Below, one piece after another: positions 1 through 8,307 of a stretch of DNA of 64,000 bases. The notes under the pieces are model-generated. The model saw only the letters and a program-made list of their open reading frames with translations, made no database searches and had not been told where the DNA came from. The stretch comes from Limnobacter humi (GTDB lineage: Bacteria; Pseudomonadota; Gammaproteobacteria; Burkholderiales; Burkholderiaceae_B). The stretch spans positions 687,522-751,521 of the forward strand of contig NZ_JANIGO010000002.1 in the NCBI RefSeq assembly GCF_024518835.1. Reading direction: 5' to 3'. The position numbers were made by a program, and so were the translations under genes. Within the stretch, counting starts at the first letter, position 1; each line of letters begins with the position of its first letter.

Positions 1-1
1 T

Positions 2-1210
2 ATGATTCGGTCTGATCTTTCAACATTCATGACGAACATCTCCATGACCACACGCGTTGACCCCAACAGCCCCAAGAACTGGGCTGCCATCATTGTGCTG
101 TTTGGTACAGCCATTGCCGCCCTCACCGTCATTCCTGCATACGCCTGGTTTCACGACTTCTCCACAACCGCTTGGGTGAGCTTCGTGGTGTTGGCGATTC
201 TGAATGGCATGTCCATCACGGGTGGTTACCACCGCCTGTGGGCACACCGCACCTATGAAGCCCACTGGCTGGTTCGCCTGGTGTTCATGGTGTTCGGCAG
301 CATGACATTGCAAAACAGCATTTTGATTTGGGCATCGGGCCACCGCACTCACCACCGCCATGTGGACGACCCTGAGCATGATCCGTATTCAGCCAAGCGG
401 GGCTTCTGGTTTTCACACATGGGCTGGATGTTGAAGCGATATGAATCGGGCGCGGACAACTTCAGCAATGCACCGGACCTGCTGAAAGACCCACTGGTGA
501 TGTTCCAGCACAAGCACTACTACGCGCTGGCTTGGGGCACCAATCTGGGCATTCCGCTGTTGATCGGTTTTCTGGCAGGCGATGTGTGGGGCGTGTTGCT
601 GCTGAGCGGCTTGCTGCGCCTGGTGTGGTCCCACCAAACCACATTCTTCATCAACTCGCTGGCGCACATTTGGGGTCGTCGTCCGTACACCGACGACAAT
701 ACCGCCCGCGACAATGACCTGTTGGCCATCTTCACCTACGGCGAGGGGTATCACAATTACCACCATCTGTTTCAGTACGACTACCGCAATGGCGTGCGTT
801 GGTACCAACTGGACGCCACAAAGTGGCTGATCGCCAGCTTGTCCTGGGTGGGTTTGACGAAAAACCTGAAGCGTTGCCCCAAGTTTGCCATTGAAAAAGC
901 CCGTGCCAGCATGCAGTTCAAGCGGGCCCAGGAAAAGCTCGACGCCCAGCCTTCCACGGTTCAAGTCCAGCTGGAAGCCTTCAAAGAGCGCCTCAGCCTG
1001 GAATATGACCATTTCAGCAAAGCCCTGCAGGATTGGGCGAAACTGAAAGAAGCCTGGTATGAAGACACCAAAAACTCGTTCAAGAATGGCGACACGATGA
1101 AAACCTACAAAGCCCGATTCAAGGCTTTGGAACGCCAGATGAAAGCCCAGCGCAAGCGCCTTCAGGCCCTGGTTGCCGAGGTTCCCAGCCCCCGCTTGGC
1201 CATGGCTTAA
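2..1210 (+). CDS. acyl-CoA/acyl-lipid delta-9-type fatty acid desaturase
   Basis: Membrane di-iron desaturase that would insert a cis double bond in a saturated fatty acyl chain to tune membrane fluidity. The three histidine boxes are visible: HRLWAH at about residues 77-82, HRTHH at 114-118 and HNYHH at 251-255, with hydrophobic segments at about 28-70, 90-110 and 180-208. After the catalytic part (ending near residue 290) there is a charged, helical tail of about 110 residues, longer than in typical bacterial family members and probably coiled coil. The start is unsettled: ATG codons at 2, 29 and 44 are all in frame, and the gene touches the window edge, so an upstream start cannot be excluded. 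The substrate (CoA- or lipid-bound) cannot be told from sequence. Confidence 0.9.
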   Translation: MIRSDLSTFMTNISMTTRVDPNSPKNWAAIIVLFGTAIAALTVIPAYAWFHDFSTTAWVSFVVLAILNGMSITGGYHRLWAHRTYEAHWLVRLVFMVFGSMTLQNSILIWASGHRTHHRHVDDPEHDPYSAKRGFWFSHMGWMLKRYESGADNFSNAPDLLKDPLVMFQHKHYYALAWGTNLGIPLLIGFLAGDVWGVLLLSGLLRLVWSHQTTFFINSLAHIWGRRPYTDDNTARDNDLLAIFTYGEGYHNYHHLFQYDYRNGVRWYQLDATKWLIASLSWVGLTKNLKRCPKFAIEKARASMQFKRAQEKLDAQPSTVQVQLEAFKERLSLEYDHFSKALQDWAKLKEAWYEDTKNSFKNGDTMKTYKARFKALERQMKAQRKRLQALVAEVPSPRLAMA

Positions 1211-1216
1211 GTACCC

Positions 1217-1266
1217 GGGGTCTTCACTCGGGGGCTGTTCTGGTTAGCCCCCATTCGAGTGACCCC
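1217..1266 (+). terminator. long imperfect hairpin after the desaturase gene
   Basis: Seven bases after the desaturase stop codon, GGGGTC and CACTCG (1217-1230) and a G-run can pair with AGCCCCC, CGAGTG and ACCCC (1246-1266). The following sequence is only moderately T-rich, so this may be a terminator or an mRNA-stabilising hairpin in front of malate synthase. Confidence 0.5.
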
Positions 1267-1354
1267 TTAGTTTCCTTTACAATACTCGGTTTCGGCGCTT
1301 AGCCCTGGGCTTTACCGGGTGCGCCCTATTCGATCCATTGCTGAGGTTCTAGAC

Positions 1355-3547
1355 ATGACAGAACGCACCACCGTTCATGGCCTGAAAGTGGCCACCAACC
1401 TGTACAACTTTGTGAACGAGCAAGTGTTGCCCGGTACAGGCATTGAGGCTGCCCAATTTTGGTCTGGTTTTGACGCCATCGTCAAAGAACTCGCCCCCAA
1501 GAACATTGCCCTGTTGGCCGAACGCGATCGTATCCAGCTCGAGATGGATGCCTGGCACAAAGCCAATCCCGGCCCCATCGGTGACATGGCCGCTTACCAG
1601 GAATTCCTCAAGAAAATCGGCTACCTGGTTGAGCAACCCGCCAACGTGAAAGCCACCACCACCAACGTGGACGACGAACTGGCCACCCAGGCTGGCCCCC
1701 AACTGGTGGTGCCCATTCTGAATGCCCGTTATGCACTGAACGCCGCCAACGCGCGTTGGGGCAGCCTGTACGACGCACTGTATGGCACCGATGTGATTTC
1801 CGAAGAAGGCGGTGCAGATCGCGCGGGTGGTTACAACCCCGTGCGAGGCGCGAAGGTGATTGAGTTCGCCCGCAACTTCCTGGACCAATCCTTCCCGCTG
1901 CAGGGCGGTAGCCACAAAGATGCAGCCGGTTATACCGTTGAAGGCGGCGCACTGAAAGTAGCCCAGAAAAACGGCGGCGTGGCAACCCTGGCCAATCCGG
2001 CCCAATTCGTGGGTTATCAGGGCGATGCAGCCACCCCGTCGTCAGTGCTGTTGAAAAACAATGGCATCCACTCCGACATCATCATCAACCGCAACACCCC
2101 CATTGGTGCATCCGACGCCGCTGGTGTGGCCGATGTGGTGATGGAAGCTGCGCTGTCCACCATTCTAGATTTGGAAGACTCGGTTGCCGCAGTGGACGCC
2201 GACGACAAAGTGGTGGCGTACAGCAACTGGCTGGGCATTCTGAAGGGTACGCTCACTGAATCGGTCAGCAAAGGTGGAAAAACGTTCACCCGTGGCCTGA
2301 ATGGTGACCGCAAGTACACCGGTGCAAACGGTGAGCCTGTGACCATGCATGGTCGCTCGCTGCTGTTCCTGCGCAACGTGGGCCACCTGATGACCAACCC
2401 CGCTATTTTGTACGATGGCGACAAGGAAATCCCCGAGGGCATCATGGACGCGGTGATCACCACCACCATCGCCCTGCACGATTTGAAAGGCAACGGTGCC
2501 AATGGCATCCGCAACAGCCGCAAAGGTTCGGTTTACATTGTGAAGCCCAAAATGCACGGCCCCAAGGAAGTGGGTTTTGCTGCTGAACTATTCAGCCATG
2601 TTGAAAAACTGCTGGGCCTGGCCGACAGCACCGTCAAGCTGGGCATCATGGACGAAGAACGCCGCACCTCCGTCAACCTGAAGGCTTGTATCGCTGCGGC
2701 TGCAAGCCGTGTGGCATTCATCAACACCGGTTTCCTGGACCGCACTGGCGACGAAATGCACACCGCCATGCAGGCCGGTGCCATGATCCGCAAAGCTGAC
2801 ATGAAGAGCTCCGCTTGGATTGCGGCTTACGAAAAGAACAATGTGCTGGTGGGTTTGAGCTGTGGCCTGAAAGGCCGAGCGCAAATCGGCAAGGGCATGT
2901 GGGCCATGCCAGACCTGATGAAAGCCATGCTGGAGCAGAAGATTGGTCACCCCAAGGCCGGTGCAAACACCGCCTGGGTGCCCAGCCCAACAGCGGCCAC
3001 CTTGCACGCCCTGCACTATCACCAAGTGAGCGTTGCAGCCGTTCAGGCCGAATTGGAAAAAATCGATGCCGACGCAGAGCGCCCAGGCATTCTGGCCAAC
3101 CTGTTGCAGGTGCCCGTGGCCACCAACACCAACTGGTCCGCGGCTGAAAAGCAGCAAGAGCTGGACAACAATGCCCAGGGTATTTTGGGTTATGTGGTTC
3201 GCTGGGTGGACCAGGGTGTGGGTTGCTCCAAGGTGCCCGACATCAACAACGTGGGCCTGATGGAAGACCGCGCCACACTGCGCATTTCCAGCCAGCACAT
3301 TGCCAACTGGATTCACCATGGGATCGTTTCTGAGGCCCAAGTGATGGAAACCATGAAGCGCATGGCCGCCGTGGTAGACCAGCAAAACGCCGGAGACCCA
3401 CTGTACAAGCCCATGGCCGGCAATTTTGACAACAGCGCTGCCTTTAAAGCTGCATGTGACCTGGTGTTCAAGGGCTTGGAGCAGCCGGCTGGCTACACCG
3501 AACCCCTGCTGCACGCCTGGCGCCTGAAGGTCAAAGCCGCTGCTTAA
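1355..3547 (+). CDS. glcB: malate synthase G
   Basis: Condenses glyoxylate with acetyl-CoA to give malate, in the glyoxylate bypass and in glycolate or acetate use; cytosolic and Mg-dependent. The 730 residues match the usual length of the G isoform (about 720-730), which is far longer than the A isoform. The region [18 protein letters not shown] and the later [16 protein letters not shown] are typical of this isoform. I start at ATG 1355, preceded by a GAGGT ribosome site, rather than the GTG at 1319, which adds 12 poorly conserved residues. The gene stands alone and is followed by a strong terminator. No glyoxylate-cycle partner is in the window. Confidence 0.97.
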   Translation: MTERTTVHGLKVATNLYNFVNEQVLPGTGIEAAQFWSGFDAIVKELAPKNIALLAERDRIQLEMDAWHKANPGPIGDMAAYQEFLKKIGYLVEQPANVKATTTNVDDELATQAGPQLVVPILNARYALNAANARWGSLYDALYGTDVISEEGGADRAGGYNPVRGAKVIEFARNFLDQSFPLQGGSHKDAAGYTVEGGALKVAQKNGGVATLANPAQFVGYQGDAATPSSVLLKNNGIHSDIIINRNTPIGASDAAGVADVVMEAALSTILDLEDSVAAVDADDKVVAYSNWLGILKGTLTESVSKGGKTFTRGLNGDRKYTGANGEPVTMHGRSLLFLRNVGHLMTNPAILYDGDKEIPEGIMDAVITTTIALHDLKGNGANGIRNSRKGSVYIVKPKMHGPKEVGFAAELFSHVEKLLGLADSTVKLGIMDEERRTSVNLKACIAAAASRVAFINTGFLDRTGDEMHTAMQAGAMIRKADMKSSAWIAAYEKNNVLVGLSCGLKGRAQIGKGMWAMPDLMKAMLEQKIGHPKAGANTAWVPSPTAATLHALHYHQVSVAAVQAELEKIDADAERPGILANLLQVPVATNTNWSAAEKQQELDNNAQGILGYVVRWVDQGVGCSKVPDINNVGLMEDRATLRISSQHIANWIHHGIVSEAQVMETMKRMAAVVDQQNAGDPLYKPMAGNFDNSAAFKAACDLVFKGLEQPAGYTEPLLHAWRLKVKAAA

Positions 3548-4341
3548 CGCTTAGTTGGTGGGCGCCCCACCGGGCGCTTGTCGTGACACGAAAAACCCGG
3601 CCCACAAGGCCGGGTTTTTTTATTGAAATGGGCATTTCGTTCCAGCTCAAACACCACGGGCATGTGGTCACTGATTTCTAACCACTCGTGCGCCTCTCCA
3701 ACTTCGACTTTCCTAACGAACCATTCCGGTCCGAAGAATCCATAGTCTATGTGATAAGCCTTGGCTAGGTTGCGTTGGAGGTAAAGCGTGGGACGGCTCT
3801 CAGCCCCTTGCTCTTCTTGGAAGTGTCTGTGATATGCACTTTCCAACCCTAGGTCACTCAGCTCCCTAACCACATCCGAGTGATTCCACCACCTGTCCCA
3901 TTCATCCCAGCGTTTGTTGCTGTTCAAGTCTCCAATCAGTCCAGCACCTGGGTGGTTCAGAAAGGATTTGTCGCGTTGAAGCAGTTTCCACAATTGACCG
4001 ATGTACCTGAAGTTTGGAGAGTTTGCATGCCGAGTCCAAACCGCAAGCAGTGGCCATTCTCCGTTCACTCTTACCGGGAGAAATAACTCCAATGGGTCCA
4101 AATCCATGTGAACTTGTTCGATTTTGATATTGGGCTTTGCAAAAACCCCAAGCCCTTTGTTTTTGGTTGGGCCAGACCAAAGATAGTTTTGGGAGAACTC
4201 GTTGTAGTTCCTGTCGGTTGCACGAGCAGGGTCTTCGCATTCTTGTACGACAAGTAAATCCACATCGAATGCAGCCAAAGCATCAAACTTTTTCCGGAAG
4301 GCGCCGTTGCAATTCCAGGTAAGCACTTTCAAAACATACAC
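3544..4341 (-). CDS. endonuclease/exonuclease/phosphatase (EEP) family protein
   Basis: Member of the EEP fold (DNase I, exonuclease III, sphingomyelinase-type phosphodiesterases). Family signatures are present in order: LTWNCNG near the N-terminus (metal/Asn site), VVQEC (metal-binding Glu), IGDLNSN (Asp-Asn pair) and a C-terminal SDHMPV (Asp-His pair), so the enzyme looks intact. The substrate is unknown; with no signal peptide and an Mrr-type nuclease next door, a DNA-directed role is plausible. The likely start is GTG at 4341, since the nearby ATG at 4337 is out of frame. The last about 25 codons ([19 protein letters not shown]) are encoded by the glcB terminator region, which suggests the gene was inserted there and acquired a random tail. 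The stop overlaps the glcB stop by 4 bases. Confidence 0.75.
   Translation of the reverse strand: MYVLKVLTWNCNGAFRKKFDALAAFDVDLLVVQECEDPARATDRNYNEFSQNYLWSGPTKNKGLGVFAKPNIKIEQVHMDLDPLELFLPVRVNGEWPLLAVWTRHANSPNFRYIGQLWKLLQRDKSFLNHPGAGLIGDLNSNKRWDEWDRWWNHSDVVRELSDLGLESAYHRHFQEEQGAESRPTLYLQRNLAKAYHIDYGFFGPEWFVRKVEVGEAHEWLEISDHMPVVFELERNAHFNKKTRPCGPGFSCHDKRPVGRPPTKR
3591..3620 (+). terminator. intrinsic terminator of glcB
   Basis: A perfect 12-bp stem, AAAAACCCGGCC (3591-3602) with GGCCGGGTTTTT (3608-3619), has a 5-base loop and a T-run, 44 bases after the glcB stop. The A-run on the other side could let it work in both directions, but on the minus strand it lies inside the last codons of the converging EEP-family gene. 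Confidence 0.9.
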
Positions 4342-4371
4342 CTGAGGGCTGTGGTTGAGTGACGCACGCCA

Positions 4372-5283
4372 CTATTCACCATCGAAGTAGCCTTCATCAA
4401 TGCGCTTATGAATGTAGGTTTCTTCTACCTGCACACCAACACCAAAATCAATCATCAGCTCCGCAAGTTTCGGGCCGTCAATCAATACCACTTTCTGCGG
4501 CACCTTGGCTGCAAACTGTTTTGCTTCAGAGGTGAAGTGAGATGTTGTGATGAGTACCCCTTTGTTTGCGGAGTGACCAACCAGGCTACCAACAAAATCT
4601 CTGACCACAGGACTACCCACACTGCCTTGCCATCGTTTTGCTTGGATGTAAACAGCATCCAAACCAAGTCGGTCTTCATTGATGATTCCATCAATACCAC
4701 CGTCAGAGGAACGCCCAACAGCGGTAGCTGCCTCCCGCCTTGAACCACCGTACCCCATCGCCAACAGCAAGTCCAACACCAGGTTTTCAAAAAATGAAGG
4801 TGAACAGCTCATCACATTTTGGATGAGCAAACCAGCAAGCTGCGCTCTCATATTCTGGTATGCCTTGGCCAAAATCTCTTCAGGCGTTTGCACCCCTTTT
4901 TCTACTTGAGTGTCGTTTGGCGCCTGGTCGCGCGCATCTCCACCGCCAGAAAACTCTCTGAATTCCTCGTACTCCCGCAGGACTTGCGATGTGATTTGCT
5001 TGAGTCCCCGAGCGTGCAGGGCTTTGCCCCTTTCTGTAATTCGAAATTTTCCACGACCAACGGACTCAATCACCAGGGCTTTTGCGAGGTATGTCTTGGC
5101 CCATGCCAAGCGGTTGTGAAAAATCGCCTGCTTTCCGCTTGGAAGAAGCTCCTCCCTTTCCTCTGGCGTCAATTGAAAGTGGTCCGCAAGCGGGTCAAGT
5201 AATTCGGAAATGGTGTGAATCTCGCCGTCAGCGGCTTTGTTCAGCAACGGGACAAAGATGTCTTGGTACGGAGGTATCGGCAT
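4372..5283 (-). CDS. Mrr-like type IV restriction endonuclease
   Basis: Probably cuts modified foreign DNA. The N-terminal about 90 residues resemble the Mrr winged-helix recognition domain (IPPYQDIFVPLLNKAADGEIHT is typical of its start). The C-terminal part carries the Mrr/PD-(D/E)XK catalytic core: a conserved Gly-rich stretch ending GGIDGII, then VYIQAKRW (the QxK motif) and VLITTSHFTSEA. Length 303 is normal for Mrr (about 300). The start ATG at 5283 fits the domain boundary. It is a solitary gene with no methyltransferase beside it, as expected for type IV enzymes. The region is AT-richer than its neighbours, consistent with horizontal acquisition. Confidence 0.85.
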   Translation of the reverse strand: MPIPPYQDIFVPLLNKAADGEIHTISELLDPLADHFQLTPEEREELLPSGKQAIFHNRLAWAKTYLAKALVIESVGRGKFRITERGKALHARGLKQITSQVLREYEEFREFSGGGDARDQAPNDTQVEKGVQTPEEILAKAYQNMRAQLAGLLIQNVMSCSPSFFENLVLDLLLAMGYGGSRREAATAVGRSSDGGIDGIINEDRLGLDAVYIQAKRWQGSVGSPVVRDFVGSLVGHSANKGVLITTSHFTSEAKQFAAKVPQKVVLIDGPKLAELMIDFGVGVQVEETYIHKRIDEGYFDGE

Positions 5284-5429
5284 ATTGGACTGCTGAGTAT
5301 GGGGTTGTCAGCGAGAGGCAAAAATAACATCGCGTGTCAATATTAACCAGATTTGGCGTAGGGGCGGTTCAAAATTTCTCACCCGGATTCCGTCAATGTT
5401 AATGTCACGAATCTTTTCAAGGAGATTTT

Positions 5430-5921
5430 ATGGCAGTGGATTTCAAGAGTCTATTTTGGCCCTTGTCCCTAAACAAAATCCGACGTGGAAAAATCAACAA
5501 TACGTTCGGCATGGTGAGGAAAACCGCCACAGGGCAGATGCGTCCTCATCAAGGATGGGATTTCGAGGCCAGAATAGGAACGCCCTTTTTCGCGATCGCA
5601 GCAGGAAAGGTGGAATTTGTTGTGCAAAGGGGGGATTATGGCCTTCAGCTCTGTCACAGTTTTTCTTATGCAGGTCAAACGCTCTATGCTTTCTATGCGC
5701 ACCTCAGTCAGGTTTACGTGAAAACAGGTGATGTGATCGCTTCGAATCAATTACTGGGTGTCACAGGCGATACAGGGAACGCAAAAAGCCAAGCACTACA
5801 GGATCAACATCTACACTTTGAAATACGGGAAACAGCACATCCACGCTTGGGCTTGCAAGATCGAATCGACCCGATCCAGGCGTTCGGCTTCTGTCCACTC
5901 AATATCGGAGTTGCAGGGTGA
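5430..5921 (+). CDS. M23-family (LytM) peptidoglycan endopeptidase domain protein
   Basis: Zinc metallopeptidase of the lysostaphin/LytM type that would cut peptide cross-bridges in peptidoglycan. The metal-binding motifs are intact: HQGWD (HxxxD form) near residue 42 and HLHFE near residue 128. There is no signal peptide and no extra domain: 163 residues are essentially the catalytic domain. A good AAGGAG ribosome site precedes the ATG. The stop overlaps the GTG start of the next gene (GTGA), so the two are translationally coupled. A leaderless cell-wall hydrolase coupled to an exported cysteine-containing protein is the layout of toxin and periplasmic immunity genes, but this is inference; a housekeeping role in wall turnover cannot be excluded. 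Confidence 0.85.
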   Translation: MAVDFKSLFWPLSLNKIRRGKINNTFGMVRKTATGQMRPHQGWDFEARIGTPFFAIAAGKVEFVVQRGDYGLQLCHSFSYAGQTLYAFYAHLSQVYVKTGDVIASNQLLGVTGDTGNAKSQALQDQHLHFEIRETAHPRLGLQDRIDPIQAFGFCPLNIGVAG

Positions 5922-6574
5922 GACCACATTACCGCCAATTCGCTCTGCTGAACATTTGCTTTGGTTTAACCATTTTTGGAGGCTCGACCCCTGGCTTTTC
6001 AGCAACCTGGCAAGACACAAACCCCGAAACTGTTTCCACATTTAATTTGGACGGATTGAACTGTTCATCTGTTTACAGCAGTGTGAGCAGCCCTCTGAAA
6101 GTTGGGCTCTGCAGGAAATCGCCCTATGATTCCTTGGCAATTTATACCAGCGAAATCCCGACAAACCAAAATCTTGTTCACAATATTCAAAACTTGGGGG
6201 ATGCGGAATCTGGCGCGATTCGCGGCTTTGTAAGAGCACCACAGAGCAAAAGCCATTGGAATGAAATTCTGGTTATTGACCATCGAGATGAGGCCAGCTG
6301 CTATGGCACACTCATTGTCGGAATAAAACAAGGCAAGGTAAAAATAATCGGTACATTACCGTTTAGCGTTTCCAACACGGATACCGACGGTTCTGAACAA
6401 GACGATTGCCTAGGGCCCTACGGGACCATCAGTGACAACGAGTTGGAACAGCCAGTGCTGACGTTCAAAGCGCAAGCTTTCCAACAGATGGAACAAAAAA
6501 CGGGCTTTATGAAAACCATGAACGTTCAATCGATGCATTTTCTGATTGGACGTTCAATCAAACGCATTCGATAA
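5918..6574 (+). CDS. exported protein of unknown function, coupled to the M23 peptidase
   Basis: I do not recognise the family. The N-terminus has a signal-peptide shape: basic residues, a hydrophobic stretch (LLNICFGLTIFGG) and a likely cleavage near GFSA-TW. The mature protein has four cysteines (in LNCSS, GLCRK, ASCYG and DDCLG), an even number suited to disulfides in the periplasm. GTG start at 5918 with GGAG eight bases upstream; it overlaps the peptidase stop by 4 bases. It is followed at once by a hairpin terminator, so the two genes form a closed bicistronic unit. Given the partner, a periplasmic inhibitor or immunity protein against the M23 enzyme is the leading hypothesis, not established. 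Confidence 0.65.
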   Translation: MRPHYRQFALLNICFGLTIFGGSTPGFSATWQDTNPETVSTFNLDGLNCSSVYSSVSSPLKVGLCRKSPYDSLAIYTSEIPTNQNLVHNIQNLGDAESGAIRGFVRAPQSKSHWNEILVIDHRDEASCYGTLIVGIKQGKVKIIGTLPFSVSNTDTDGSEQDDCLGPYGTISDNELEQPVLTFKAQAFQQMEQKTGFMKTMNVQSMHFLIGRSIKRIR

Positions 6575-6583
6575 ACATGCCGA

Positions 6584-6612
6584 AAAACCCGACCTTGTGG
6601 GTCGGGTTGTTT
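6584..6612 (+). terminator. intrinsic terminator after the M23 pair
   Basis: Inverted repeat AAAACCCGAC (6584-6593) with GTCGGGTT (6601-6608), short loop, followed by a weak T-rich stretch, ten bases after the stop codon. Confidence 0.75.
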
Positions 6613-6670
6613 ATGAATCTTTTTTGGCATGTGCAAAGTAACACTAGGTCACCTTTGTTTGCAGCACACC

Positions 6671-8290
6671 ATGCCGACCTTTCGCCCGCATTTAAATATC
6701 CAGATTGCATCAACCGTTGTATTACTTGCGGCCTTATTGACACTGGCTGGCTGCGGTGGAGATTCACAAAGCCCCTCAGCGACGCGCACCACCCCTGCAA
6801 ACAGCGCTGCCAACGGAAGCCAGGTCAACCCAGCCAACCAGAACCTGAAGCTGGATTTGAGCTGCGATGATGCGGCCTACCCTTCCACCCTGTTTGCCCA
6901 GTGCGAAGCCACCAACGTGGCCCACACGCTCGAGGCCAACCGGGAACAACTGAACCCGGCTTTTTTGCAACAGCTTCAAACCCAAAACCAGGCCAACCTT
7001 CAAAACCTGCTGCAGCGTTCCATGAGCGACCCCAGCTGGATATTGCCACCGGCGTTTGGCAATACCGGGGTAACGCCCCTGTGTGCAGCTGGCTTTGGCC
7101 CCTGCGTGGGAGACCCATTCCGTTACCCCAATGTCGATGGACCCGACGGCAAAACTTTCTACGAGCAGGAAGCTGAAGTTCTCCCAGTGGTGTATTACGA
7201 CCAAGGCTGTGCACGCATTTCAGGCCACGTTTGGCGGCCCCGCAACTCAGGCGGGAAGCGATTGCCTGCCATTGTGGTGAAGAACGGTTCTGTGCAGGCC
7301 AGCGAACAACTTTATTGGTGGGCGGTGCAGGCCTTTGTGCGGGCCGGTTATGTGGTGCTGACGAACGATCCACGCGGACAAGGCCTGTCGGATGCATCCA
7401 CCCCCACTGGTGAACAAGGCGGCAACTTCAATGGTGCCGTGTTTTTCCAGGGCCTGGTGAATGACATCGACTTCTTGTTGTCCAGCCCCGGCAAACCTTA
7501 TCCCCATGAGGCCACCTGCAAAGGCACCTACCCCACCAAAACAGCGTCGTTCAATCCTTTCAATGCCAACGTGGATGAAGACCGTATTGGCATCGCAGGG
7601 CACTCCTATGGGGCCGGTGGCGTGACCTGGGTGCAAAGTTATGGCGCAGCCGACTCGCTGCCCTGGCCTGGTTTGTTGACCCGGTTGAACCCCGTGAAGG
7701 CCGTGGTGGCTTGGGATGCACTGGGCTCACGCACTGCGCCCAATTCGGCCACGCTCACCAGCCTGGCACCCACCGGTGGTGCATCGGCCCTGCCTGTACA
7801 AAACCCTTTGACTGGCCCGGCAGGCGCACCACCAGTGAGCGCCCGTGTGCCAGCTTTGGGCTTTACCTCCGAGTACGGCTTCACACCCGTTCCGTTCGTG
7901 CGCAACCCCGCCCGGGATGAACATCTGGGCGGCTTCAAACAATGGAGTGCCGCCAACGTTCCGGTGATGCAGGTCACGATCGCTGGCACAACCCACCTGG
8001 ACTATTCGCCAGGCCCAGTCCTGCCGGCCAGCTCCTGGTGCCCAAAGATTGAGAACAACGCTTGTGTCGGTGGTTGGGCAAAGCCCATGATGTTGCACTA
8101 CACGCTGGCCTGGATGGACCGCTTCCTGAAGAACCCCGGCGAACCGGGTTATGACAGTGCTGACCAACGCTTGCTGGACGATGCCCAGTGGGCTCAACGC
8201 ATGAGCTTCCACTTTGCCAGTGCACGGAAATTTACAACCCGGGATGGCTTGCCCATCCAGAGCGACGACATTCGCGCACTGTACAGGTGA
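6671..8290 (+). CDS. secreted lipoprotein alpha/beta hydrolase
   Basis: Probable outer-membrane or periplasmic lipoprotein hydrolase. With ATG 6671 the protein starts with a lipoprotein signal ending in a clear lipobox (LTLAGC). The alpha/beta hydrolase fold shows as TNDPRGQGLSD, the nucleophile elbow AGHSYGAGG (catalytic Ser) and a late TIAGTTHLDYS segment offering the catalytic His. It has 539 residues, with a Gln/Asn-rich linker after the lipobox. An in-frame ATG at 6629 lies 17 bases past the preceding terminator and would put 14 residues before the signal peptide, so I prefer 6671. The substrate is unknown: ester or polyester hydrolysis is possible. It is a single gene, convergent with the YhgE/Pip gene. 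Confidence 0.8.
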   Translation: MPTFRPHLNIQIASTVVLLAALLTLAGCGGDSQSPSATRTTPANSAANGSQVNPANQNLKLDLSCDDAAYPSTLFAQCEATNVAHTLEANREQLNPAFLQQLQTQNQANLQNLLQRSMSDPSWILPPAFGNTGVTPLCAAGFGPCVGDPFRYPNVDGPDGKTFYEQEAEVLPVVYYDQGCARISGHVWRPRNSGGKRLPAIVVKNGSVQASEQLYWWAVQAFVRAGYVVLTNDPRGQGLSDASTPTGEQGGNFNGAVFFQGLVNDIDFLLSSPGKPYPHEATCKGTYPTKTASFNPFNANVDEDRIGIAGHSYGAGGVTWVQSYGAADSLPWPGLLTRLNPVKAVVAWDALGSRTAPNSATLTSLAPTGGASALPVQNPLTGPAGAPPVSARVPALGFTSEYGFTPVPFVRNPARDEHLGGFKQWSAANVPVMQVTIAGTTHLDYSPGPVLPASSWCPKIENNACVGGWAKPMMLHYTLAWMDRFLKNPGEPGYDSADQRLLDDAQWAQRMSFHFASARKFTTRDGLPIQSDDIRALYR

Positions 8291-8307
8291 ATGCGTGACT
8301 GGCGTCC

